The notes: a model not told the origin generated them from the sequence alone. 60,202 bases of DNA from a bacterium (GCA_024743115.1 JANSXC010000031.1:1-60202), one strand, 5' to 3'; shown: positions 43,026-51,577, counted from the stretch's first letter. Program-made: numbers and translations.

Positions 43026-43733
43026 ATGCCAGCAAGTCTGATCCGCATCACACGCCCGCTGACCGACGACGAGCGGATCGAAGTGCGACGCCGTGATCGC
43101 TACTCCCGGCTGTTTCCAGGCGCCACCATGTCCACCCTCCTCCTTGCGGGCAGTGCATCCGTGGGATTACTGGGCGGGCTAACCGGCGCGGTGATCGGAT
43201 GCGCGGTGGGACTGGGCGTAGCGGTCTGGCTCTTCGCAAGCGACCGGAGTCTCGGACGAGCGTTCCAGGCCCGCCTGGACCGCGACCTCGAACGGGGCGT
43301 GGTCGAGATCCTGGAAATCGACGGGGTCGACGATGACGAGGTTCAGGCGGTATCTCCAGCCCACTCTGCCGTCTACCCCGCCTTCCTGCTCGATCTACCG
43401 GAGAACCACTCCTTGGTGCTGCTGGGCGAATGGCTCTGCGACCCCACCATCTACGGCGGCACCGATGAGCACCTCGCGTACGACGAAGAAGAGGCGGAAG
43501 AATACGCGGCCCTGCCCCCGCCGTTGGCCTTCCCGGCACGGGCGTTCGCGATCCACCGCTTGCCAGAATCAGGGAACGTCCTGCGCGTCGAACTGCGCGG
43601 GGACTACTGCCGACCGCGGGGATCGAACGAAGGCCATGACCTGACCGGGATCAACGACATGGAGAGCCGGCTCGTCGACTGCCCGACGACCGAGTTCGAG
43701 AGGTATCTCGACAACGTGTCCGGGCCGGCCTGA
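43026..43733 (+). CDS. Membrane-hairpin protein of unknown function
   Basis: 235 residues. After about 32 charged residues, two close hydrophobic helices (about 35-54 and 57-72) form a membrane hairpin with Gly-rich turns. An acidic soluble domain of about 150 residues follows, rich in Glu and Asp, with YDEEEAEEYAALPPPLAFPARAF. Not recognised. The base composition looks less GC-rich than most of the window. There is no clear ribosome site. The tRNA-His gene follows 42 bases downstream on the opposite strand. Confidence 0.65.
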   Translation: MPASLIRITRPLTDDERIEVRRRDRYSRLFPGATMSTLLLAGSASVGLLGGLTGAVIGCAVGLGVAVWLFASDRSLGRAFQARLDRDLERGVVEILEIDGVDDDEVQAVSPAHSAVYPAFLLDLPENHSLVLLGEWLCDPTIYGGTDEHLAYDEEEAEEYAALPPPLAFPARAFAIHRLPESGNVLRVELRGDYCRPRGSNEGHDLTGINDMESRLVDCPTTEFERYLDNVSGPA

Positions 43734-43775
43734 GATCCGAACGGCACGCCTCGCGCCCGAAACGCGCGCGAAGGA

Positions 43776-43853
43776 TGGGGTGGCTAACGGGATTCGAACC
43801 CGCGACCTCCAGAACCACAATCTGGCGCTCTAACCGACTGAGCTATAGCCACC
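43776..43853 (-). tRNA. tRNA-His (GTG anticodon)
   Basis: The minus strand folds as a cloverleaf. The acceptor stem GTGGCTA/TAGCCAC carries the extra G at -1 facing C73, the identity element of tRNA-His. The anticodon stem CCAGA/TCTGG encloses TTGTGGT, giving anticodon GTG. The T arm contains GGTTCGAATCC. CCA is encoded (43778-43776). It reads codons CAC and CAT. Confidence 0.95.
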
Positions 43854-43866
43854 GTGCGGGGCGGGG

Positions 43867-43895
43867 AGTTTGCCGCGCGTGATCGTCACGGTCAA
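43867..43895 (-). promoter_or_regulatory. Candidate promoter for tRNA-His
   Basis: On the minus strand TTGACC (43895-43890; 5 of 6) and CAAACT (43872-43867; 3 of 6) are 17 bases apart, which puts the start about 7 bases before the tRNA. The spacing fits well. Confidence 0.45.
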
Positions 43896-43951
43896 CAGGC
43901 TTGCTTCCGGGACGCGGCGATTCCACTCGACGATTCCTCTCGACGTCGAAC

Positions 43952-43980
43952 TTGCACGCGGCCGCACCGCTCGCTAGCTT
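43952..43980 (+). promoter_or_regulatory. Candidate promoter for tRNA-Lys
   Basis: TTGCAC (43952-43957) and TAGCTT (43975-43980) are 17 bases apart and end about 15 bases before the tRNA 5' end. Both hexamers are only 3 of 6, but position and spacing are right. The two tRNA promoters face away from each other. Confidence 0.4.
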
Positions 43981-43994
43981 CCTCGCCCCGACCG

Positions 43995-44070
43995 GCCTCC
44001 GTAGCTCAGTCGGTCGAGCAGCGGATTCTTAATCCGCGGGTCCTAGGTTCGAGCCCTAGCGGAGGTACCA
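43995..44070 (+). tRNA. tRNA-Lys (CTT anticodon)
   Basis: The 76-base cloverleaf has acceptor stem GCCTCCG/CGGAGGT (with a terminal G-T wobble), D arm with AGTCGGTCGA, anticodon stem GCGGA/TCCGC enclosing TTCTTAA (anticodon CTT), T arm GGTTCGAGCCC and encoded CCA at 44068-44070. It reads AAG, the favoured lysine codon in this GC-rich genome. Confidence 0.95.
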
Positions 44071-44150
44071 CATGCGACGGCCGTCGTGCGCGAGCACGGC
44101 GGCCGCTTGCTTTTGACCCCGGGCCGCTCCGATCGGTGGCCGGATCCGGA

Positions 44151-46079
44151 TCAGAGACCGGGGCCGCGGACGTCCGACACCGGGCTGTGCGGCGCCAGGA
44201 CCGGGCTCTTCGGCAGGCGTAGGTAGAACGTCGTGCCGACGTCCTCCTCGGATTCGAACGACACCGTGCCGCCGTGGCCCTGCACGATCTCGCGCACGAT
44301 GTGCAGGCCGAGGCCGCTGCCGCTGATGCCCGAGGTGTTGCTGCCGCGCTCGAAGCGCTTGAACAGCCGCGACCGGTCGGCCGCCGGGATACCGATGCCG
44401 TTGTCGCGAACGAAAACGAGCCAGTCGTCGCCATCGTCGTTGCAGCCGAGCTCGATCACGGGCCGGCGATCGGGCGAGGCGTAGACGATGGCGTTGCCAA
44501 AGAGGTTGAGCAGGGCCTTCTTGAGCCCCCACGGGTCGGCCTCGATGACGGGCGTCGGCAGGATCTGGACGTCGACCTTCGCGACGTCGAGTTCGAACTG
44601 CAGCATTCGCGCGACCTCGGCCGCGACGGCCGAGAGATCGCACTCCGAAAACTCGAGCGTGACGCCATCGTGGTCCAGCTGCGAGCTGTCGAGCAGATCC
44701 TGCACGAGCTTGCTCATGACCTCGATGCCCTCGAGGCCCGCCGTCACGGCCTCGCGAACCTTGTCGGGCACGTCCCCGAGCGTGCCGCGCTCGACGAGCT
44801 TGAGCATGAGCCCGAGCGCGCTCAGCGGGCGCTTGAGGTCGTGCACGGCGCTCTGCGTGAATTCGACGAGTTCCTGCAGTTTCTTCTCGTAGCGCAGCCG
44901 TTCTTCGTCGAGCTCGCCGAACTGCTGTGCGAGTTGCAGGTTGGCCTCGACCGACTGGTCGAGCATGTCGTCGTCCGCGGTGTCGGCCGCTTCCGCGACC
45001 GGCTCCGGCGAGGACTCGAAATCGACGAGCCCGTCGAGCGGGATGTCGAGGTCCTCGTTCGTCAGAACGTGTTCGGAACCGGGCGGCGCCGCCGGCGCCG
45101 CCATCTCGCTCAGCGAGTAGTCGAGCTGGAAGTCCTCATCGCCGAGCTCCTCGGTCGGCGCTGGCGCCGCGGTCGTCGGCTGGATTTCGTCGAGCAGCTG
45201 GGGCGTCTGCCAATCGAACTCCTCATCGAGGTCGTCCGACATCCCCGCGGTCGCGCCGCCATCGGGATTGCTGGGTGGCGCCATGTCGGAGATTGCCAGC
45301 CCGTCGCCGAACGCCGGCGCATCCGCGCCGCTCACATCGTTGCCCTGCGGTTCGGGCACCTCGACCTTGACGTGCGGCAGCTCCTCGATCGGCACGACGG
45401 CGCGCGACCGCCGGGCCTCGTCACAGGCATCCCACAGCCGTTGCCGCGCCTCGTCGGCGATCGCCTGGGCATCGACATCGCCCTGCAGCCCGAGGCGCTC
45501 GACCTCGCGCACGATCATCTGACCAGCGGTGTGCACGAACGCCTCGAAGACCCCATGTCCCTCGGTCGCGACGGTCGGGAACGACTGGATGTCGTCCCGG
45601 AACCGGAAGTGCCGATCGAGCTCTTCCTCGGACAGGATGTGGTCGAGGTCGCGCTTGTTGTACTGCATCACGATCGGCAGGCTCTCCGACGTGTTGCTGA
45701 GCAGCCGCAGGTTCTCGCGCATGCTCTCGAGCGACTCGATGTTCTCCTGCAGCCGACTGCTCTGGCTGTCGACGACGAACACGACTGCATCCGCACCGCG
45801 CAACACGTACTGCCGCATGCGGCGGTACTTGGGCTGACCGGGCACGGTGTAGCCCTTGATGCGGATGTTGAAGCCGCCGATGCTGCCGAGGTTGATCGGC
45901 AGGAAGTCGAACATCAGCGTCGAGTCTTCTTCGGTGCTGATCGACAGCAGCTGCACCTCGTTGCGCGGGCTGAAGATCCCGTGCACCTGCTGCAGACTCG
46001 TGGTCTTGCCGCCAACGCCGACGCCGTAGTAGACGAGCTTCGCGTTGATCGTGCGTTCCGCGACGTTGATGAAACCCAT
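44151..46079 (-). CDS. MglA-type small GTPase fused to a sensor histidine kinase
   Basis: 642 residues. Residues 1-195 are an MglA-like Ras-superfamily GTPase: P-loop GVGVGGKT (19-26), the MglA-typical TVPGQ (78-82) in place of DxxG, and NKRD (141-144). A long acidic, Pro-rich linker (about 225-375) leads to a coiled coil and a full histidine kinase: H413 in HDLKRPL, N box NLFGNA (N525, N529), DNGIGIP (559-565) and GSGLGL (587-592). There is no membrane segment, so it is cytoplasmic. MglA sets cell polarity and motility direction in Myxococcus; here the nucleotide state could switch kinase output directly. No MglB or intact response regulator is adjacent. It lies 30 bases after the M16-like gene. 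Confidence 0.88.
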   Translation of the reverse strand: MGFINVAERTINAKLVYYGVGVGGKTTSLQQVHGIFSPRNEVQLLSISTEEDSTLMFDFLPINLGSIGGFNIRIKGYTVPGQPKYRRMRQYVLRGADAVVFVVDSQSSRLQENIESLESMRENLRLLSNTSESLPIVMQYNKRDLDHILSEEELDRHFRFRDDIQSFPTVATEGHGVFEAFVHTAGQMIVREVERLGLQGDVDAQAIADEARQRLWDACDEARRSRAVVPIEELPHVKVEVPEPQGNDVSGADAPAFGDGLAISDMAPPSNPDGGATAGMSDDLDEEFDWQTPQLLDEIQPTTAAPAPTEELGDEDFQLDYSLSEMAAPAAPPGSEHVLTNEDLDIPLDGLVDFESSPEPVAEAADTADDDMLDQSVEANLQLAQQFGELDEERLRYEKKLQELVEFTQSAVHDLKRPLSALGLMLKLVERGTLGDVPDKVREAVTAGLEGIEVMSKLVQDLLDSSQLDHDGVTLEFSECDLSAVAAEVARMLQFELDVAKVDVQILPTPVIEADPWGLKKALLNLFGNAIVYASPDRRPVIELGCNDDGDDWLVFVRDNGIGIPAADRSRLFKRFERGSNTSGISGSGLGLHIVREIVQGHGGTVSFESEEDVGTTFYLRLPKSPVLAPHSPVSDVRGPGL

Positions 46080-46109
46080 GAGAAGACGCGCTTCTCATCG
46101 GCTGCGGCC

Positions 46110-47414
46110 CTACCTGCGCCTGAACGGATCCTTGACGACCGACGGCACGAGCCCGCCGCGCCACAGTCGGTCCGGTGCCAACGCAGAAGCGAGCGCACGA
46201 TGAGCCGCGGCCGCACTCACGCCGGTGATCGCGGCACTCGTGATCCCGCGCCGGGCGGCGCGCATGGCGACGACGACCCGCCCGGGGGAGACGCTCGCTG
46301 TCGAGTTCCACGGCAGTGGCGCGAGCTCGTGTGCCAAAGTGCGACGGGCTTTCTCGAGCTCGCGCGCACTCGGCGGTCGCTCACGCAGGTCGGCGAGCAA
46401 CGCGTCGAGTTCGGCGAACGCCTGCTCCGGCTCGTCGCCATCGTGGCCGCGCCGGGTCAGCACGACGATCGCGTCCGCGTCGAGCCACGACCAACCGACG
46501 AGCGGCGCCCGCGCGAACCGATGCGCCTCGAACAACCGGTTCGGCAACCGCCGCCGCGCCCGGGCCCGCGCGACCTCGACCCCGACCGCGAACGCGGCGT
46601 GCTCGGCCGGACCCGGTGCCCGTGCCGCGACCGCAACGAACGGCCCGTTGACCCGCGAGTGCTTCGCGATCGTCGGGCTGCCGGGCGCAGAACCGCTCGG
46701 CTCACGCACCGATTTGGCAGGCTCGACGGCCCGCCGCGGCGGCGCCCCCTGCGGTGGCCGGCCCGGTAGCCGCAGCTCACGTACCGCCGCCGGAACGGCG
46801 CCGAACACGGCATGCTCGACTCCGCACGCCCGCCCGAGCAGCTCGCGGACGCGCGCCGGCGTCACCTGCTGCACCGACCGCGCATCGCCGTGCAGACCAC
46901 GCTGCGCGCTGCCGGTGAGCAGCGCGCGGCGGGCGCGGGACTGCAGCACCCAGCCCGGGTAGAGCCACTCCGCATCGTCGACCGCGAGCGCGACGCGCGC
47001 GGTCGCGAGCGCGATCTCGTCGGTCGTGAGCGGCAGTTCGTCGTCGAACAGCGCGCGCACGAACGCGGCGCCCAAAGGCCAGCGGTCCTGCGGCACGCTG
47101 ACGAACAGGATCGAGACGTCGGCGCCGACGAGGCTACCGCTGCGACCGGCCTCGGGCACGGCCGCGCGGGCCCGCTGGAGCCGCAGCCGCGCGAGCACCC
47201 GCGCCACACCGGACTCACCGGGCGCGTCGTCGTCGACACCGTGATCGATCGCGCACGCAAAGACCGTTACGGGCGCGCCGGCCACTTCGTGGCACATCGG
47301 TGGCTGGTCGGGCGCGGCCTCGGGCGCGGACGCCACCTCCTGCGCGCGGATGGCAGGCACGGCCACGAGTACGCTGAGTGCGCTGACGACGAGGCATCGG
47401 ATCGGCACGTTCAT
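46110..47414 (-). CDS. Secreted M16 peptidase-like protein without the zinc site
   Basis: 434 residues with a signal peptide (about 1-21). The layout resembles one or two M16 (insulinase/pitrilysin) half-units: the lead strand VTVFACAIDHGVDDDAPGESG, later ELEKARRTLAHELAP, and the C-terminal VSPGRVVVAMRAAR. The HxxEH site that should follow the Gly-rich turn is replaced by GVARVLARL, so it is probably not a protease. Inactive M16 subunits often pair with active ones, but none is nearby. The ATG at 47414 is 37 bases after the ABC gene and the GTPase-kinase gene starts 30 bases downstream, so the three are probably one operon. Family assignment is tentative. Confidence 0.6.
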   Translation of the reverse strand: MNVPIRCLVVSALSVLVAVPAIRAQEVASAPEAAPDQPPMCHEVAGAPVTVFACAIDHGVDDDAPGESGVARVLARLRLQRARAAVPEAGRSGSLVGADVSILFVSVPQDRWPLGAAFVRALFDDELPLTTDEIALATARVALAVDDAEWLYPGWVLQSRARRALLTGSAQRGLHGDARSVQQVTPARVRELLGRACGVEHAVFGAVPAAVRELRLPGRPPQGAPPRRAVEPAKSVREPSGSAPGSPTIAKHSRVNGPFVAVAARAPGPAEHAAFAVGVEVARARARRRLPNRLFEAHRFARAPLVGWSWLDADAIVVLTRRGHDGDEPEQAFAELDALLADLRERPPSARELEKARRTLAHELAPLPWNSTASVSPGRVVVAMRAARRGITSAAITGVSAAAAHRALASALAPDRLWRGGLVPSVVKDPFRRR

Positions 47415-47451
47415 TCTCCGGTTGATTCGAGTCGTTCGCGGCGCTGGCCGT

Positions 47452-48750
47452 TCAACATTCCACGAGGCGCCCGCCGAGGACCTCGACCACGCGATGCGCG
47501 AGCGCCCGCGCGAGGTCGACGTCGTGGGTGATGAAGATGATCGCGAGACCGCGGTTCTCCTGCAGCTCGAGCAGCGAGCGCAACACGCCGCTCGCGGTGT
47601 CGCGGTCCAGCGAGGCCGTCGGTTCGTCGAGGATGAGCACGTCGGGATGAACGGCGAGCGCGCGCAAGATGATCGCCCGCCGGCGTTCGCCACCCGACAT
47701 CGTGGCCCCGACCTGATCGAGGACGCGCGGATCGATGTGCAGTGCGCGACAAGTGCCCTCGAGATCGAAGAACGGTGTGCACGCCTCGCCCACCATCTGC
47801 GCGAGCGTCATGCCCGGCGTCATCGACGCCAACGCATCCTGGCAGCAGAGCTGCACCGCGCCGAGGCGCTCCGGGCGATCGACCGAGCCTCGATCGGCCG
47901 GGACGTGCCCCGCGAGGACGCGGGCGAGCGTCGTCTTGCCAGCACCCGATTCGCCGATCACCGCGACGATCTCGCCGCGCTGGATCTCGAAGTCCATGCC
48001 GTCGAGCACGGCGCGCGGACCGTAGACCTTGTGCAGCCCGTGCGCGGCGAGCACCGGCAGTTTGCCGACGTCGGGGTCCGCGATGCGTTCGGGCCACGGC
48101 TCCGACGCGATGTCGGCGCGTTCGAAACGACCCGCCGTCGCGGCATACACGACCGCCTCGAGATCGCGCAGCAACCGGTGGTCGTGCGTCGCCATGAGCA
48201 CCGCGCTGCCGCCCTCGAGCAGCCGGCGCAGGTGCATGAGCAGTTCGCCGTAGCTGCCGCCGTCGAGACTCGCGGACGGCTCGTCCGCGATCACGAGCGC
48301 CGGCTGGCGCAGCTCGGCCATCGCGATCAGCGCCCGCTGCGCCTGGCCGCCGGAGACCTGGTGCGGCAGCCGCTGCGCCACCCCAGGGTCGACGCCCAGG
48401 CGCATCAGCGCATCGCGAACCTCGACCTCCGTTCGACCCGTGGCGTCCTCGATCTGCCGGCCGATCGCGGTCAGAGGGTCCAGCGCCGAATGGGCTTCTT
48501 GCGCGAGGTAGATGACCTCGTTCCGCAGGAACTCGCGGCGCGCACTGCCCTGCAAACAGGACACCTCACGACCGCGGAACTCCACCCGACCCGACGTTTC
48601 CGCGCCGACGAGAACGCCCAGCAGCGCCATGAGCATGGACGTCTTGCCGCAGCCCGATGGCCCGTACAACGCCACGACTTCGCCGGGCGCGAGCCCCAGC
48701 GCCGGCAGTTCGACGGCAAAGCCGTTGTGCCGCCGCACCGCGAAGTCCAT
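47452..48750 (-). CDS. ABC transporter ATPase with two nucleotide-binding domains
   Basis: 432 residues. Two complete ABC domains are fused: the first with Walker A GPSGCGKT and signature VSGGQAQRALIA, the second with GESGAGKT and MSGGERRRAIILRALA followed by LILDEPTASLD. The arrangement resembles peptide/nickel (Dpp/Opp-type) ATPases joined as one chain, or phosphonate C-P lyase proteins. No permease or binding protein is encoded here, so its transport partner is elsewhere or it has a non-transport role. The ATG at 48750 fits the family N-terminus; 48807 would add 19 unrelated residues. It heads the operon with the M16-like and GTPase-kinase genes. Confidence 0.85.
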   Translation of the reverse strand: MDFAVRRHNGFAVELPALGLAPGEVVALYGPSGCGKTSMLMALLGVLVGAETSGRVEFRGREVSCLQGSARREFLRNEVIYLAQEAHSALDPLTAIGRQIEDATGRTEVEVRDALMRLGVDPGVAQRLPHQVSGGQAQRALIAMAELRQPALVIADEPSASLDGGSYGELLMHLRRLLEGGSAVLMATHDHRLLRDLEAVVYAATAGRFERADIASEPWPERIADPDVGKLPVLAAHGLHKVYGPRAVLDGMDFEIQRGEIVAVIGESGAGKTTLARVLAGHVPADRGSVDRPERLGAVQLCCQDALASMTPGMTLAQMVGEACTPFFDLEGTCRALHIDPRVLDQVGATMSGGERRRAIILRALAVHPDVLILDEPTASLDRDTASGVLRSLLELQENRGLAIIFITHDVDLARALAHRVVEVLGGRLVEC

Positions 48751-48808
48751 TACCCGTAGCAGGGCCTCCACGCCTGCCAGTGCACGACATCGGCACGCCT
48801 TTCGCAAG

Positions 48809-48864
48809 CGTGAGGCCCAGCCCGTGAGACCCAGCCCGTGAGTCTCGGCCCACTGGGCTCGGCC
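48809..48864. repeat. Four 14-base tandem repeats, increasingly degenerate
   Basis: CGTGAGGCCCAGCC, CGTGAGACCCAGCC, CGTGAGTCTCGGCC and CACTGGGCTCGGCC follow one another without gaps (48809, 48823, 48837, 48851). They end 3 bases before the TATAGT element of the thioredoxin-like gene, in the divergent intergenic region. Confidence 0.75.
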
Positions 48865-48867
48865 CCG

Positions 48868-48873
48868 TATAGT
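48868..48873 (+). promoter_or_regulatory. -10 element of a probable leaderless promoter
   Basis: TATAGT matches 5 of 6 and ends 8 bases before the ATG at 48882. The transcript would therefore begin at or within a base or two of the start codon. No good -35 is seen; the 14-base repeats occupy that place. Confidence 0.45.
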
Positions 48874-48881
48874 GACATCCG

Positions 48882-50006
48882 ATGAGATCGTTGATCCCCT
48901 TCGCCTTCTTGCCCCTTTGGATTCTCACCTGCGCCACCCCGGCGCTGGCGCAGCGGACGCTCGCCGACCTGCAGCGCGCGTTCGTTGCCGAATCGCGCAA
49001 GCTCGGCGCGGAGCGTCCGACCCGCGAACAACGCGACACCCTCCTCGACCGGCAGATCAAGGCGCTCGCGGCGTTCCTCGACAAGGAAGCGAAGGGTGAC
49101 GATCGCTGGAATGGCCGGCTCATGCTCGCCGACCTGAGCCTGGCCCTCGGCCGACGCGAGGCGGCGGCGAAGGCCCTGAAGAGCATCGACATCGAGCGCG
49201 CCCCGGCGCTGCTGCTCGTCAGCGCGGGCGCGATGGCCCGCCACCTCCAGCTCGACGAGCTCAAAAGTAAATGCATCGCGGCCGCGCTCGAGAAGCCCGC
49301 GCCGGTCAAGGACCGCATGGCGATGGCCCGTCTGCTCATGATCGTGCTGCACGAGATCGAACACGGCGAGCGAGTGCTCGCGGAGAGCCTCGCGGCGGCA
49401 AAGGGCGACGAGGAGAAGGCGTTCGTGCGTTGGCACCGCGCCGACGTCCTGCGCGATCGCGAGGACCTGCCGGAGAACACCGGCTTCGACGAGCTCCAGA
49501 AGCTGGCCGACGACCTGCCGAACACCTACTGGGGCAGCGTCGCAAAGGACCGCCTGCGCGCGACGAGACTGTCGCGCGGCGACGAGGCGATCGACTTCAA
49601 GGCGCGCACGATCACCGGCGAGCGCGTCGTGTTGTCGGAACTGCGCGGTCGCGTCGTGCTGCTGTCGTTCTGGAGTCTCGGTGACTACGACCTCGACTCG
49701 CTCGTCCAGACGTTCACGAACCTGCGGCGAACCCACGGCGAGAAGCTCGCGATCGTCTCGGTCTGCCTCGATCGCGAACCCGAGGTCATCAAGGAGTCGG
49801 TCCAGAAACTCGGCCTCGACTGGCCCGTCATCGGCGACGGCAAAGGCATCGAGAACGACGTCGCGCTGCGCTGGTTCGTCGAGGGCCCGACGCTGCACGT
49901 CATCGACAGGACCGGTAAGGTCCGAGCGCTCGGCCTCCACGTCGGCACGAAGGACGCCCGCAGCATGCTCGACGAGACCGTTCGCAAGCTGACGAAGACG
50001 AAGTAG
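48882..50006 (+). CDS. Secreted thioredoxin-like protein lacking the CxxC pair
   Basis: 374 residues. A signal peptide (1-23, cut after ALA) is followed by a helical, TPR-like region (about 30-225) and a TlpA/AhpC-type thioredoxin fold (about 232-370). The redox site where FWATWCxxC is expected reads FWSLGDYD (263-270), so both cysteines are lost while the fold is kept (VSVCLDREPEVIKESVQKLGLDWPV, then GPTLHVIDRTGKV). It is therefore unlikely to be an oxidoreductase and may act as a binding module outside the cytoplasm. A TATAGT just upstream suggests leaderless transcription. Confidence 0.78.
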   Translation: MRSLIPFAFLPLWILTCATPALAQRTLADLQRAFVAESRKLGAERPTREQRDTLLDRQIKALAAFLDKEAKGDDRWNGRLMLADLSLALGRREAAAKALKSIDIERAPALLLVSAGAMARHLQLDELKSKCIAAALEKPAPVKDRMAMARLLMIVLHEIEHGERVLAESLAAAKGDEEKAFVRWHRADVLRDREDLPENTGFDELQKLADDLPNTYWGSVAKDRLRATRLSRGDEAIDFKARTITGERVVLSELRGRVVLLSFWSLGDYDLDSLVQTFTNLRRTHGEKLAIVSVCLDREPEVIKESVQKLGLDWPVIGDGKGIENDVALRWFVEGPTLHVIDRTGKVRALGLHVGTKDARSMLDETVRKLTKTK

Positions 50007-50016
50007 CCGCGCCCGC

Positions 50017-51105
50017 TCAAGCGCCGCGGCGTCGCACGAGCCACGGCACGAACGCGGCGAGCGCGACGACGGCCTCGCCGACCAGCATCGCGAGCGCCGG
50101 CGCCGCGGGCAGCGAATCCCTGCCGGGCGCAAACGTCGCGAGCCCGAGGGTCTGCGTCGCGACGTAGGCGAGCAGCACGACTTCCGGAGTGACGCGGCCA
50201 CGGCGCCCGAAGCGGATGCCCGTCCGCAGCAGCAGCACCAGCGCCCCGATCGCGAGCAGGACCAGCACGACACAGAACGCGAGCGGCTGCTGCGGCAGGA
50301 CCGCGGCGGCGAGCCGCGTCGGCAGCAGTTCGTCGACGGGCAGCTCGAGCGACCACAGCATCAGGAAGATGGCTCCGACCGGGCCGGCCAGCGCGACGGC
50401 AGCCATCGGCCAGAGCCGGCCCGTGATCGCAAACGCCGGCCACGCCATCATGCCGCGCCGCCGCCCGACGCCGAGACCGCGCAGTGCGAGCTGGAGCGTC
50501 GTGAGCATGAACAGCGCGATGCCGATGAGCAGCGTGCCGCCGAGTGACGGCACGGTGCCGATGCCCATGCCGAACGCAAACCCGGCAGCACCGGCGAACA
50601 GCACGAGCACGATCGCGCGACGGACCCGGCCGCGCGACCGACCGCCGTGCAGGACCGTCGTCAGCGATTGCAGGAGCAGCAGGCCGAGCATCGTGAACAT
50701 CACGCCCGCGGTCTCGGGCCGCAGCACGTGCCCGACGTCATGCACGACCGGCAGCACCGCCAACGCAGCGGCACTCGCGAGCGCGGCGAGGCGGCCGCGC
50801 GCGAGCAGCATCGCGAAGTAGGTCAGCCCCGCGATCGCAAACAGCCCGGCGATCTGCATCAGTCGCGCCGTGGCGAGCAACCGTTCCGCCGCGGCCACCG
50901 CGACGGGCCACTCACCCGGGAACGGCCAGACCCCGGCCAGCAGGAACTGGCGTGCGAGCTCCGAGCCCGGCTCACCAGCGTGCGCGGCCCGCAGGCGTTC
51001 GAGTTCGCCGACCGCAGCCGCCGAATCGATGTCGAGACCGGCGATCAGTGCGGGCAGACCGATGCACCCCAGCGCCGCCGAGGCGAACCCGGCGGTGCGG
51101 AACAA
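50017..51105 (-). CDS. Polytopic membrane protein of unknown function
   Basis: 362 residues with about eight or nine hydrophobic helices. The first outer loop (about 25-75) has acidic residues and HAGEPGSELARQFLLAGVWPFPGEWP. A loop with HDVGHVLRPETAGVMF follows the third helix. This resembles membrane transferases that use lipid-linked substrates, but I see no decisive motif. The start is a TTG at 51105 without a clear ribosome site. It converges on the thioredoxin-like gene, 10 bases away, and follows ridA by 91 bases. Confidence 0.65.
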   Translation of the reverse strand: MFRTAGFASAALGCIGLPALIAGLDIDSAAAVGELERLRAAHAGEPGSELARQFLLAGVWPFPGEWPVAVAAAERLLATARLMQIAGLFAIAGLTYFAMLLARGRLAALASAAALAVLPVVHDVGHVLRPETAGVMFTMLGLLLLQSLTTVLHGGRSRGRVRRAIVLVLFAGAAGFAFGMGIGTVPSLGGTLLIGIALFMLTTLQLALRGLGVGRRRGMMAWPAFAITGRLWPMAAVALAGPVGAIFLMLWSLELPVDELLPTRLAAAVLPQQPLAFCVVLVLLAIGALVLLLRTGIRFGRRGRVTPEVVLLAYVATQTLGLATFAPGRDSLPAAPALAMLVGEAVVALAAFVPWLVRRRGA

Positions 51106-51196
51106 GCGTGCGTTCGGCGGCTCCGCAGCCGCGACGCCGGCTCCAGCTGGGCCAAACAGTAAGCCAGTCCTCAGCGAGTCAACGCGATGGCGAGCC

Positions 51197-51577
51197 TCAG
51201 CTCGCGGCGATGCAGTCGATCTCGACCAGCGCGTCCTTTGGCAGCTGGCGCACCGCGATGGCGGCGCGCGCGGGCCGGTGGTCGCCGAAGTGACGGGCGT
51301 AGACCTCGTTGACCGCGACGAAGTCCGCCATCGTCGTCAGGTAGACCGTCGTGCGAATCACACGGTCGAGCCCCGAGCCGGCAGCCTCGAGCACCGCGGC
51401 GAGGTTCTTCATCACCTGCTCGGCCTGCTCGGCGGCCGTGCTGCCGACGAGTTCCATCGTCGCGGGATCGAGCGACACCTGTCCCGAACAGAACAGCAGG
51501 TCGCCGGCCTTGATGGCCTGGCTGTAGGGTCCGATGGCAGCGGGAGCGGAATCGGTATGGACGGGTTCGAGATTCAT
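51197..51577 (-). CDS. ridA: RidA family enamine/imine deaminase
   Basis: 126 residues, the usual RidA length. RidA trimers hydrolyse reactive 2-aminoacrylate and related imines released by PLP enzymes. AIGPYSQAIKAGDLLFCSGQ at the N-terminus, VIRTTVYLTTMADF, and RAAIAVRQLPKDALVEIDCIA with the substrate-binding Arg are all present. The protein is cytoplasmic. It sits between coaD and a membrane protein gene on the same strand, 80 bases after coaD. Confidence 0.93.
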   Translation of the reverse strand: MNLEPVHTDSAPAAIGPYSQAIKAGDLLFCSGQVSLDPATMELVGSTAAEQAEQVMKNLAAVLEAAGSGLDRVIRTTVYLTTMADFVAVNEVYARHFGDHRPARAAIAVRQLPKDALVEIDCIAAS

